This document shows positions 45,781-56,039 of a stretch of DNA of 64,000 nt, piece after piece. How positions within the stretch are numbered: position 1 is the first letter of the stretch; every line of letters begins with the position of its first letter. The position numbers and the translations under genes were made by a program. The DNA is taken from the NCBI RefSeq assembly GCF_037176765.1, contig NC_090026.1, positions 133,063,752 to 133,127,751 of the forward strand. The letters run 5' to 3'. Below the pieces are notes generated by a model, which saw only the letters and a program-made list of their open reading frames with translations, was not told the origin of the DNA and did not search any database. This DNA comes from Anolis sagrei. Taxonomy: Eukaryota > Chordata > Lepidosauria > Squamata > Anolidae.

Positions 45781-46415
45781 GCCCTATAACTGCAAACTTT
45801 AACAGGAAGCCACCCTGCTGCAGAATCCCAAGCCTTGGACTGCAAGCAAACATTTAATGAAAAGCAAATAAAGTTGGAGCCCCTGGTGCTGCCGTACCAG
45901 AACACGACTGACCATATCATCACATTGAAGCAGGGAAGTGTAGAGCTCAGTTTTACTCATTTTTTAAATGAAACAGACGATTTCCTTGCCTCCAGCACAC
46001 TGTTAAATGTATCTGTGGCACTGCATGGTACTCAGTATTCTTTCAGTAAATTTACCATCACACTTAAATCACTAGGCACATCCCACCATCCCCCTATTCC
46101 TTTTTTGTGGGGGAAAAAAATCCTCTCATTGAAATGTCAGCTGTTATGTGTCTTCAATTCTGGAAGCAAGGAAGCAGGGAGAGGGAGCGAAAGCGGTGAT
46201 GTTCTCTCTCTCTCTCTCTCTCCCACCCTCTCTCTTGGCTACCCCACAGAGAAGGGTGTGGACCTTTGGAAACTATAACTCCAAGGAGGACTCCATCGCA
46301 TGGAGCCATGGCATTTAAAGTGGGCTGCAAGGGCATTCAATCCATAGTGTAAATGCACCAAGAAAAGGTATGGACCTTGGAAAACTATTACTCCCAGGAC
46401 TGCTCAGCATGGAGA
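45781..46415. other. Unassigned intergenic DNA
   Basis: No gene recognised. A TC array lies at 46204-46222. Confidence 0.35.
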
Positions 46416-46424
46416 ATAATAATG

Positions 46425-46469
<45 letters not shown>

Positions 46470-46470
46470 T
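46416..46470. repeat. AAT microsatellite
   Basis: About 17 AAT units with one GAT variant. Confidence 0.95.
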
Positions 46471-46499
46471 AATTTAAGGAGCAGTACTGAAGTGGGCCT

Positions 46500-46955
46500 C
46501 AAGGGTCTCTGAGTAAGGGGCTTTTGGGAAAAAGCAAACAAAACCAGCAATTTTAGCAATAAGCTCTTCATAAATGGAACAGAGCGCAGACAGGAAGTAG
46601 TTGCGGTTTCCTGTATTTCCCTTTGTTAAAAGGCTAAAAATTGTTGTTTTCGAAGCGCAGAGGCTGTGTGTACAGAAGGTACTTTTCCATCAAAAAGATC
46701 AGAATTATTATTCATAAAAGGTGTTTTCCCGATGTCTTTTGTTTGTACGGAGCTATAAAAGTTTGCATATTTCGAGGGAGAGGCACGGCAGCCACTTGGA
46801 GGATACCTTCTACGAAATGCTATCAGGCTGTTCATCTTTCTTCATGAAGAAACGAAAATAAAAACCTTTTTTTTTTATCTTTCAATGGGACTGTCTCCTT
46901 CCTGTGCTCCCGCGACTGGACCTAAAAAGACCCAAATTTAGGGTCTCTAACAGTA
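46500..46955 (+). mobile_element. LTR fossil
   Basis: TATA-like GCTATAAAAG near 46753 and AATAAAAAC near 46857, the LTR spacing. Ends approximate; no coding. Confidence 0.45.
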
Positions 46956-47164
46956 CAAATGGGGAGACTGTCACAGGCAGGTGGGAGAGGTTCTGTGCCA
47001 GGACCCTGGCAAAGAGGTTTGGACCTGAGTTGACCACTCAGCCATGCAGGACAGACATGGTGGAGACTTCCATCCAGCAGTACCTGGAGGAGTTGGTGGA
47101 AGCATTTGTCCTGTGACCCTTGGTCAACTGGGCATCTTGGAGCCAGATGTGGTCAACTGGGCAT

Positions 47165-47192
47165 CTTGGAGAAAATTGGGATATAAAAGTTT

Positions 47193-47234
<42 letters not shown>

Positions 47235-47236
47235 GC
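47165..47236 (+). repeat. L2-like tail with AAT microsatellite
   Basis: GGGATATAAAAG then about 13 AAT units. Just upstream, TGGTCAACTGGGCATCTTGG occurs twice in direct orientation about 30 bp apart. Confidence 0.7.
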
Positions 47237-47238
47237 TC

Positions 47239-48059
47239 TGTTGGGACTCAGCCGGTGTTTGAGACTGAATCTGTGATTGTGTTTCCCCCTCCTAATGTTT
47301 CTGGGTCTAACTTGGATAGTGAACCTGATGTGATCAATAAGGATGGGGTGCAAAATGGAGGCACTTTGGACAATAAGGTTACTGCAGACTCTGATCGAGA
47401 AGGGTCAAGGGAAAGGCTAAGTTCTCATGAGAAAGTTCCTGTCAGAGCAAGGGAAGAAGGTTTACTCCCTTTTCCTTTGCAAGATAGCTTCACACCTGGT
47501 GGAACTAATGAAGGGATAGATAAGACCAGTCGCTGTCTGGAAATCAGCCAGAACCGCCGAGAGGCCCAATGTTTACGAAGGTCAGAAATAATTCAGCAGT
47601 TAAGGCCAAAACCTGGGGGGGGGGGGGGGGAGTAGAAACCAGTTTTTGGGACTTAAATTGAGCCCTTAGAAAATATTCTTTAGACCAGGCCTCATTTGGT
47701 TTCAAGCTCAAGTCTCCTGGATATTCCTTTTTCATGTGCCCTTGTTTCCAAGGATATATCTAGCTTTTCAAGTGGATTAGCAGTGGCTAGTCGGTTCATG
47801 GATTTCTATTGAAGGCTTTTGGTTATTCACTGCATTTGGGTTATTTTTGCAAGCTTTTGGAACATTGCTTTTATTCCTGTGTTTGGACACTGCTTATGTT
47901 GCTGCTTTATTTGGCTTTTTGCTGTTGGACTTCTGCCTATTTCATAGTCATCTCTTTTATTGGCTCCAATTATTATTCAATAAAAAAGGACTCTTCCTTC
48001 ATTCAAGGTGTGGTATGATTAATGATCAGAGGGTCCTGTTCCTGCTCTAGGGTGCAACA
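47239..48059 (+). mobile_element. Solo LTR fossil, 821 bp
   Basis: It starts TGTTGGGACTCAGCC and ends GGTGCAACA, like 20309-21100, with an AATAAAAAAG signal near its 3' end. No clear flanking duplication. Non-coding. Confidence 0.65.
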
Positions 48060-48088
48060 GCCTGCTCGGTAACACCTGAACTGTCTAC

Positions 48089-48552
48089 TAGGCTTGGGCG
48101 GTTTCGTTCATTAATTTTGTAATTCGTTATTAATTCGTATTTAAATTAGCTTACGATCCAATATTGAGCCATGCAGGAATAGTGTGAGGAGTAAATTAGA
48201 TTCGAAACAATTTTTTCAATTTATTTCATAATTATTTCGTAATTATCTCGTAATTATTTTCGCATGTCTGGTGCAAGTTTTCTAGTTGTTGTTTGTTTTA
48301 TCACACCAACAGTCAACCACAGAGGGAGAGGGAAGCTTCAGAAGTTCTCCCTGTCCCATTTGGAGGTTTTTTTTTAGCATATTGCGCAATTGCGTCCGCC
48401 ATTAACGAATCAATTCGTAATTTTACGAAATTTCGTATATTTCGAAATTTTTTAAAGGAAAATTTCGGAATTATTTAAAAAAACGAAATGCAAGGGCCCC
48501 CTAAAAACAAAATGAGCTTAGAACCAAATTTTTCCATGGTTACCCAAGCCTA
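48089..48552 (+). mobile_element. hAT MITE copy 4, 464 bp
   Basis: TAGGCTTGGGC at the left and complement of TAGGCTTGGGT at the right; exact duplication CTGTCTAC (48081-48088, 48553-48560). It is inserted at the edge of a hAT transposase relic. Confidence 0.9.
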
Positions 48553-48690
48553 CTGTCTACCAGCCAGTGTGCCGAGTGATAGAGTGTTCAACGTTGCTGG
48601 ATATGTTGTCACTCCTCACCAGAGCATGCTGGACCCTGCCATGGTGAAACAGCTGGTGTTGCTAAGGTCAACCTCCCCCCCCCCCCCCCC
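48553..48690 (+). pseudogene. hAT transposase C-terminal (dimerisation) relic
   Basis: The frame reads ASVPSDRVFNVAGYVVTPHQ and SMLDPAMVKQLVLLR, the hATC dimerisation signature (SVPSERVFSxAGxIVxxxRxxLxPxxVxxLxFL). Only about 45 codons remain, ending at a poly-C run (48667-48693). It is the only transposase-coding trace of a hAT element in the window. Confidence 0.7.
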
Positions 48691-48699
48691 CCGGAGTTC

Positions 48700-49367
48700 C
48701 TGGAACTGAACCCCCACATGCAGTGAGCCAGCGTGGCAGGCACTCACTCTGCCAATGAGATTGGCTGACCTTCTCTTTTATTTATTTTACGCCCCCCTCC
48801 TTTTTTTAAAAAAAAACAACAGACTTTCTCTAGACTAAACTACCTCTCAACTCTCAGAAGTAATCCTACTCAGGTCAGACTCCTGCATGCTTCCCACAGT
48901 GTTGTAACATACATCAGTGTCACAGCGCAAAGTCTAGCACCGAGTGTGATGGCGAGTTCTTCCGTAATGGAAAAGGAGAGTAAAGCCAGTATCAGAGAGA
49001 AATCATCTTGGGGTGTATTTGTGTATAATTGATACAGTTTGACAACACTTTAACTTTAACTAAAGTAGAGGTCAAGGAAACCCAGGGCCGTGTCTTCCCA
49101 CCTTGCAGGTTCTGAAATGTCCTTCTTCTGCAATGTAGGGCAGTGGCAGCGGCTCCTCTGGGTGTGTGTGTGTGTGTGCGTGTGCGTGTGCGTGTGTGTG
49201 TGTGGTGGTACAGCCTTAAGTCATACATACTGCGAAAAGTAATTAGTTAGTTTACCAAACAAGGAAAAACTAGTGGTTGGGGAATGTTTCCTACACACCA
49301 CTTGTTTGGAATCAGCTCCAGTCAGCCAGCCCCCCCCCCCCCCTAATCAGTGCCAGCCTCCAGCCAG
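48700..49367. other. Unassigned, with GT microsatellite
   Basis: No gene recognised. A GT array with GTGC variants lies at 49161-49204 and a C run at 49331-49343. Confidence 0.4.
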
Positions 49368-49697
49368 TTCCACTGCTGAACTACTCTCACAGTCAAGAAG
49401 TTTTCCTAATGTTCAGGTGGAATATGCTTTACTGTAGATAAAGCCAAAGGAAAGGAGATTCCACCTGAACATTAGAAAGAACTTTCTGACTGTGAGAGCT
49501 GTTCAGCAGTGGAACTCTCTGCAGTGGAACTCTCTGCCCCGGAGTGCGGTGGAGGCTCCTTCTTTGGAGGCTTTAAAACAGAGGCTGGATGTCCATCTGT
49601 CGGGGGTGCTTTGAATGCAATTTTCCTGCTTCTTGACAGAATGGGTGGGACTGCATGATGGCCCACGAGGTCTCTTCCAACTCTTGGATTCTATGAT
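49368..49697 (+). mobile_element. CR1 3' end with inverted 5' piece
   Basis: 49452-49697 is a plus-strand CR1 3' end (ending GGATTCTATGA). 49368-49436 is the reverse complement of its own first part (CCACTGCTGAAC.. against GTTCAGCAGTGG), giving a stem of about 55 bp. TGGAACTCTCTG is also duplicated in tandem. Confidence 0.8.
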
Positions 49698-50399
49698 GGG
49701 TGATGGCATCATCATTATGCATTGTTGACAGCCGTGTAGAAGGAAATAATACATTTAAAAGCTAAAGGGACAGTATTACAATAATTGTTTTTATTTGTAA
49801 AACTTTAAACATTTCCTAAAATTGGTGGATGAGTGGATATTTCTGAGAGTTGGCAGGAATGATGCCCTGCTCCTCTTCTATTGCTGTGGAGAAATTCCAG
49901 GAGATACCTCTTTTTAAAAAATCCTAAAAATCAGTGGATGACCACCTAAATGCTTTGAAACTTGGGAGACTTGGAGTTCGCGGTCAGGCCCTTAATTGGT
50001 TCAACTCATTTCTCTGGAACCTCGTGGAGTACATGGATCAAGTCTCTGATAGATCCCCCCTCCTATGTGGGGTCCCCCAAGGTGCAATTCTATCTCCTCT
50101 TCTCTTCAACATCTACATTAGACCCCTTGCTAGTTTGGCTCGGAGTTTTGGCCTGGACTGCTACCAATAGGCAGATGATACCCAACTCCTTCTGCGCCTG
50201 GAGCCTGGAGCAACGTCAATTCCAGACAATTTCACCCGATGTCTGGAAGCTCTGTCAAACTGGCTACGTGCTAGCAGACTGAAGGTGAATCCAGCGAAGA
50301 CTGAGATTCTCTGGCATGGCCGCCCGGCAGGTCTGACTCCTCCGTTACCCACCTTCGATGGTGCTGCCCTATCACCATCGACCACTGTTAAGAGCTTAG

Positions 50400-50790
50400 G
50401 TTAAGAGCTTAGAGAAGGCTGAGAGGGGATATGTTAGCCATGTATAAATATGTGAGAGGAAGCCACAGGGAGGAGGAGGGAGCAAGCTTCCTTTTTGCTT
50501 CCCTGGAGACTAGGATGCGAAACAATGGCTTCAAACTCCAAGAGAGGAGATTCCACCTGAACATGAGGAAGAACTTCCTGACTGTGAGAGCCGTTCAGCA
50601 GTGGAACTCTCTGCCCCGGAGTGTGGCGGAGGCTCCTTCTTTGGAAGCTTTTAAACAGAGGCTGGGTGGCCATCTGTCAGGGGTGATTTGAATGCAATAT
50701 TCCTGCTTCTTGGCAGAATGGGGTTGGACTGGATGATGGCCTAGGAGGTCTCTTCCAACTCTAGGATTCTATGATTCTATGATTCTATGA
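50400..50790 (+). mobile_element. CR1 3' end nested in L2
   Basis: It encodes LAMYKYVRGSHREEEGASFL and [18 protein letters not shown] and ends in GATTCTATGATTCTATGA. The L2 words GTTAAGAGCTTAG are duplicated in tandem at the left junction (50387-50399, 50400-50412). Confidence 0.9.
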
Positions 50791-51507
50791 TTAGGTGTCG
50801 TCCTGGATTCGCAGCTGACAATGGAAGCTCAGGTCACTGCTGCCAGCAAACAGGCCTTTTTCCATCTACGACAAGCGAGGCAACGGGCACCCTCCCTATC
50901 TGATGAGGCTCTGGCAACGGTCATCCATGCCACAGTCACGTCTAGGCTGGACTATTGCAACGCCCTGTATGTTGGCCTTCCGATGTCTACGACCTGAAAG
51001 CTCCGTATTGTTCAGAATGCGGCAGCCAGGTTACTCACAAGAACGCCCATGAAATGCCATATAACGCCAGTGCTGCAACATTTACATTGGCTTCCAACTG
51101 AGTCCCATGGCCTGTATAAGATGCTAGTTCTGACCTTTAAAATTCTTTACGGCCAGGGTCCATCGTACCTTAGGGACCGTCTCTCCTCCCTAATCGGAGG
51201 TCGCAACGACCAGCCCAACGCAACTTACTTTATATACCGGGTCCTAGAGAAGTGCCCTTGGAAAGGACCAGGTGCAGGTGGGCTTTTCTATTTCTGCCCC
51301 TGCCTTATTGTGGAATTCCTTGCCGCCCTAGATGAGAGCCACGCATGACTTAGGACCTTTTACTTGAGCACTTAAGACCTGGCTTTTTACTAGAGCATTC
51401 AATCTCTGTTAATGTTTAATTTCTTTATGTATGTATTTTATCTTTTACAATTTAGCTTGTAAATCGCCTAGAGCATTCTCAGACGGAGGGCGATTAATAA
51501 GTAATTA

Positions 51508-51509
51508 AA

Positions 51510-51551
<42 letters not shown>

Positions 51552-51553
51552 AA
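51508..51553. repeat. GAT microsatellite tail of an L2
   Basis: About 15 GAT units at the 3' end of the L2 at 49930-51553. Confidence 0.95.
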
Positions 51554-51871
51554 ATGTGTCGCCATTTTTGTCCTGATAGTCATCAAAGTGATGGAAAGAG
51601 GAGCCTGGCAAGTTCCCCCATTGTTGCCAATGGGCCGGATCTGCCTGGAATGTAAACAGAACTTTACCTACCCCCCCCCCCCCCGATGTCTAGAATTTCA
51701 TGGTAAATGGAATGAGGGGAGGAGGAGCCAAATGGAATGAGGGGATGGGGAGCCAAAAATAGGACCCAAAATTACACTTTTTGGGCATCTCACACACCCC
51801 TATTCCACCTTGAGAAATACAATCAAATCACTGGGCCCACGACATTGGAGCCTTCAGTTGTAAATGGGTTT

Positions 51872-52474
51872 GTTGCTCATTTGTTCAGTCGTCTCCGACT
51901 CTTCATGACCTCATGGACCAGCCCACGCCAGAGCTCCCTGTTGGCCGTCACCACCCCCAGCTCCTTCAAGGTCAGTCCAGTCACTTCAAGGATGCCATCC
52001 ATCCATCTTGCCCTTGGTCGGCCCCTCTTCCTTTTGCCTTCCACTTTCCCCAGCATAATTGTCTTCTCTAGGCTTTCCTGTCTCCTCATGATGTGGCCAA
52101 AGTACTTCAGCTTTGTTTCTAGTATCTTTCCCTCCAGTGAGCAGTCGGGCTTTATTTCCTGGAGGATGGACTGGTTGGATCTTCTCGCAGTCCAAGGCAC
52201 TCTCAGCACTTTCCTCCAACACCACAGCTCAAAAGCATCTCTCTTCCTTGGCTCAGCCTTCCCTAAGGTCCAGCTCTCACATCCATAGGTGACTACAGGG
52301 AAGACCATGGCTTTGACTAGGCAATGGATCTTTGTTGCCAGTCTGATGTCTCTACTCTTTACTATTTTATCGAGACTGGACATTGCTCTCCTCCCAAGAA
52401 GGAAGCGTTTTCTGATTTCCTGGCCACAGTCTGCATCTGCAGTAATCTTTGCGCCTAGTAATCTAGGCGCAAAG
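51872..52474 (-). mobile_element. BovB 3' fragment with fold-back at its 5' end
   Basis: The minus strand reads SLDKIVKSRDIRLATKIHCL, KVLRVPWTARRSNQSILQE, GKRKRGRPRARWMDG. Flanked by exact AAATGGGTTT duplications (51862-51871, 52475-52484). Its 5' end has a 12 bp perfect inverted copy (52447-52458 and 52463-52474). Confidence 0.9.
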
Positions 52475-52495
52475 AAATGGGTTTAGAGTAGTAAT

Positions 52496-52680
52496 AATTC
52501 ACATTAATTTATTTACTTTATTTATTTATTTACTTTGCTTATATACCGCTGTTCTCAGCCCAGGGGCGACTCACAGCGGTGTACAACATAGAAAGGACAA
52601 GGTTCAAAATACAAGACACAATATAAAATAATCCACAATCCATCATTAATCTTTAAACCATTTGAGATAACTGAGGATAC
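52496..52680 (-). mobile_element. L2-type 3' end
   Basis: The complement of an AAAT tail and of GTATATAAGCAAAG..CACCGCTGTGAGTCG links it to the copies at 522-1321 and 24196-26018. Confidence 0.75.
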
Positions 52681-52689
52681 CTGCCAAGA

Positions 52690-52993
52690 ATGGGCTTCCA
52701 GTTTTGCTTTGGGTGGTGGGACAGAGCTATAAAAGAAGCTTCAGGCTCAATAGACTAAAAGCGAGGGAGAGAGAAGGGGAAAGAAGGAGTTGAAGACTGT
52801 GAGAAGGCGTCGAAGGAAAGCAAAGCCTGGCTGAGAACGCTTCAGTTGGAAAAAGTGAGTTCTCTAAAGCGTGCTTCCTTGCCCGTTGTGACAGGTGCTG
52901 TTGCCTTCTGTCCTTGCCCTTCTCTCTCTTCAACTGTTATCTAGTCACCTGGCAGAACAAAGGAATCAGAGAGAGCCACTTGGCTGTGTGTGT
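52690..52993 (+). mobile_element. Possible LTR fossil
   Basis: A TATA-like GCTATAAAAGAAG near 52726 is followed by a GA-rich leader-like zone similar to 9400-9530. Family and ends unknown. Confidence 0.3.
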
Positions 52994-53130
52994 GCAGAGG
53001 CTGGGTGGCCATCTGTCAGGGGTGCTTTGAATGCAATACTCCTGATTCTTGGCAGAAAGGGGTTGGACTGGATTATGGCCCATGAGGTCTCTTCCAACTC
53101 TACGCTTCTATGATTCTATGATTCTTCCTT
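52994..53130 (+). mobile_element. CR1 3' end
   Basis: CAGAGGCTGGGTGGCCATCT through the octamer tail TTCTATGATTCTATGATTC. Confidence 0.85.
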
Positions 53131-53199
53131 CATGAGAATGCTTTATCTTTGTGTAACTTTCTCTGAGCAAAGGCAGCTGATGTTTAATGCTTTCTGTCA

Positions 53200-53847
53200 A
53201 GCTGTCTCTCTGCATAACGTGACCTGGGAGATTCATGGGTTTTCCCAGAGAGGTTGCCACCCTTGCCTTCCAGAGGAACGGAGCCACAGTCATGGTCTTC
53301 CTTGACAGCACTCCTTCCAAGAATTAGCCAGGCCTGATCTGAGGACAGACAAGATCTGGTGCCTTCAAGGAATTTAGGCTCTGGGCTTGTATTCTGCAAA
53401 AATGTGTGCTTTTGTGCAAAATATGCAAAAATAATATTTTCTCCATAGAAAAATGATGTTTTCTGCACAGGCAATTTGTTTCTTTTACAACAAATGCTAT
53501 TTTCTACACACAATGTCTATATGAAATAATCCCAAGGTGTGAAAATTCTGATTTCCAGTATTTCTCTTCTCATCCTTTGCAGACAATAGAGAAACTAACC
53601 TTCTGTCATTCACCCTTTTTCAAATATCCTATTGATTCCCCCATCCATGGGTATTGGCTTTGGAGTTTGGTAGAGACTCTTTCTTTGAGGCTTTTCAGGA
53701 AACATCCTGACCTAGATCAGATCTAGTCCCAACCAGCCTGTTGAATCACTGAGCAGAGAAGACTCGGCTCAGCCTTTGGTTAGACCCCATGTTGAGATCT
53801 TTTTATGTCCTCCAATTGATGGGTTTCTTCTCCCTTTTTATCCTGAG
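53200..53847 (+). promoter_or_regulatory. 5' flank and probable 5' UTR of ART gene B
   Basis: Paralogous to 13910-14544, with the same CATCCTTTGCAG acceptor candidate (AG at 53581-53582). It marks the left part of the duplicated unit; the exact left border is unclear. Confidence 0.45.
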
Positions 53848-53910
53848 ATGCTGCGTTTCCTGCCCATTCTGGTCCTGGCTTTGATGGGAGCCTACATTAG
53901 AGAATACGAG
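53848..53910 (+). CDS. ART gene B exon 1: signal peptide
   Basis: Twenty-one codons (MLRFLPILVLALMGAYIREY then E) form a secretory leader, ending in phase 0 before GTATGAAGGG. It shares the VLALMG core and donor with gene A exon 1. Confidence 0.85.
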
Positions 53911-53989
53911 GTATGAAGGGAACACAAAGGGTGTGTGTGTGTGGGGGGGGCAGCCCTGAGTATGATGTATGGGAGCCTAGTTTCAATAA

Positions 53990-54125
53990 CTAGGCAAGGT
54001 TCATTCACTTATGAACACCTGTTCCTGCTGGAGAAGACAGCTGCCAAAACCACAGCTGTCCCTTTCTTTGATGACAGACTCATCTCTGAAAGGCTGGGGG
54101 GGGGGGCACACACGTGAACTGACGG
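53990..54125 (+). repeat. Copy of an unknown segment, plus orientation
   Basis: It matches, inverted, 57957-58095 (CACCTGTTCCTGCTGGAGAA, GACTCATCTCTGAAAG). About 35 bp also match gene A intron 1 near 14685-14722. The origin is unknown. Confidence 0.6.
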
Positions 54126-55058
54126 TTCGTGGACTTTGATCACCTGGGAGTCACTCTGGACCGTTCTCTGACCTACAAGAAGCACTGCCTGAACATCAAG
54201 CAAAAAGTGGGTGCTAGAAACAATATCATATGTAAGCTGACTGGCACAACCTGGAGATCACAACCAGATACAGTGATAACGTCTGTCCTTGCGCTATGCT
54301 ACTCTGCTGCTGAGTACGCATGCCCAGTGTGGAACACATCTCACCATGCTCAAACAGTGGATGTGGCTCTTAGTGAGACATGCCGCATTATCACGGGGTG
54401 TCTGCGCCCTACACCACTGGAGAAATTACACTGCTTAGCCGGTATTGCACCACCTGGCATCCGCCGGGAAGGAGCAGCCAATAGTGAAAGGACCAAGGCA
54501 GAGACATCTCCAGCTCATCCCCTGTTTGGGTATCAGCCAGCACGCCAATGACTTAAATCAAGAAATAGTTTTCTCAGGTCTACAGAGACACTCGCTGGAA
54601 CACCTCAGCAAGCGAGAGTTCAAAAGTGGCAGGCCCAAACTCAGCACCTCAATCTGTGGGTGATACCAGATGAGAGACTCCCCCCTGGGCACTCAGAAGA
54701 CAGGGCGACTTGGAAGGCGCTGAACAGACTGCGCTCTGGCACCACGATATGCAGAGCCAATCTTAAGAAATGGGACTACAAAGTTGAATCCGTGACATGC
54801 GTGTGGAGAAGAGCAAACCACTGACCACCTGCTGCAATGCACCCTGAGCCCTGCCACATGATGCACAAGGGAGGACCTTCTTGCAGCAACACCAGAGGCA
54901 CTACAAGGGGCCAGATACTGGTCAAAGGACATTTAATCAACTACCAAGTTTGCATAATGTGTGTGTTTTTTCTATCTGTATGTTTGCTTTGTTCTGTTAG
55001 AAATGTGGTACAGTGTTCTGGTTGCGGATGACACGATAAATAAATAAATAAATACCGG
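54126..55058 (+). mobile_element. Non-LTR LINE, C-terminal RT region (Ingi/Vingi- or Jockey-like)
   Basis: It encodes FDHLGVTLDRSLTYKKHCL, ALCYSAAEYACPVWNTSHHA and ETCRIITGCLRPTPLEKLHC, a vocabulary shared by an Ingi/Vingi-like LINE lineage; the clade is uncertain. The frame breaks after about 54550. The 3' end is ATGACACGATAAATAAAT. Confidence 0.65.
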
Positions 55059-55059
55059 C

Positions 55060-55345
55060 CGAGAAAGACCAGCACATCAACCTTTTAGAACTTCTAGTGA
55101 TGCAAAAAGTGCTAAGGGCATCTCGAACTTCCATTGATGAGTCAAGTAGTATAGCTTCTCAATGACAATACCACAGTGAAGCTTCATATAAACAAGCAGG
55201 GAGGAATGCACTCCCATCGCCTGCTCCACCTTGCAGATATAGGACTGGTGCATCCCGAAGGGAATCCACCTAACAGCACTCGATCTACCCAGGGATGAAA
55301 ACTCATGGACAGATGCCTTCAGCAGGACAACCTCCACATGCCACG
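55060..55345 (+). mobile_element. DIRS-like retroelement scrap (fossil)
   Basis: Words of a DIRS/LTR-type RNase H region are visible (INLLEL, a PRDENSWTDAFSR-like end). It is a short, broken fossil; family call tentative. Confidence 0.35.
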
Positions 55346-55365
55346 AGTACCTCTTGAACCCAGAA

Positions 55366-56000
55366 TATTTATTTATTTATTTATTTTATTTGGTACGCTT
55401 ATATACCGCTAATATCTCAGCCTATACGGCGACTCATTGCGGTTTACAGCATATTTAAAACTACAATATTCCAGTTTCAAATATAAAGTTAAAATATAAA
55501 ATACATACATATACATACATAGAAGTATTGGGCCACCAATACAGACCAGAACATCTCATAATTAAAGTCACAATCCAAATTCGTTGTCCGAGATTGCTAA
55601 TCCATGATCAAAACATCATCAGGTCGGGTTAGCTGAAAACTTGCTGGAACATCCAGGTTTTCAGTTTTTTCCGAAATGCCATTAGCGAGGTGGCTGATCT
55701 TATTTTAGTAGGGAGGGCATTCCAAAGCCGCGGGGCCACCACAGAAAAGGCCCTATCTCTCGTACCCGCGAGCCGCACCTGTGAAGCAGGCGGGATGGAG
55801 AGAAGGGCCTCTCCCGAAGATCTTAGGGTCCTGGTGGGCTGATAGGGCGAGATGCATTCGGATAGGTATGTAGGGCCAGAACCGTTTAGGGCTTTAAAGG
55901 TCAAAGCCAGCACTTTGAATTGGGCTCAGTAGCTAATCGGTAGCCAGTGGAGTTGGTACAGCAGAGGAGTTGTATGCTCCCTGCGCCCAGCTCCTGTTAT
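55366..56000 (-). mobile_element. L2-type LINE 3' end
   Basis: The minus strand encodes LALTFKALNGSGPTYLSE, SSGEALLSIPPASQ and APRLWNALPTKIRSA, near-identical in wording to 24196-26018; AAAT tail complement at 55366. Confidence 0.9.
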
Positions 56001-56039
56001 AGCTATGCACCCTATTCTAGTGGTGGGGACACCCGGACA

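Larger units (their letters stand above)
49930..51553 (+). mobile_element. L2-clade LINE (divergent subfamily) split by a CR1
   Basis: It reads GVPQGAILSPLLFNIYIRPL, ADDTQLLLRLEPG, LKVNPAKTEILWHGRP, then after the CR1 GVVLDSQLTMEAQVTA and SRLDYCNALYVGLP. The 3' UTR has GTAAATCGCCTAGAGCATTC and a GAT-repeat tail (51508-51553), unlike the other L2 copies. At least two in-frame stops; 5'-truncated. Confidence 0.85.

Noticed and set aside
46904-47116. 70-codon open frame ending QYLEELVEAFVL
   Set aside because: No recognisable domain, lies between an LTR relic and a LINE tail.
48553-48690. Host ZBED-type domesticated gene
   Set aside because: Only about 45 codons ending in a poly-C run; no start, exon signals or N-terminal zinc finger.
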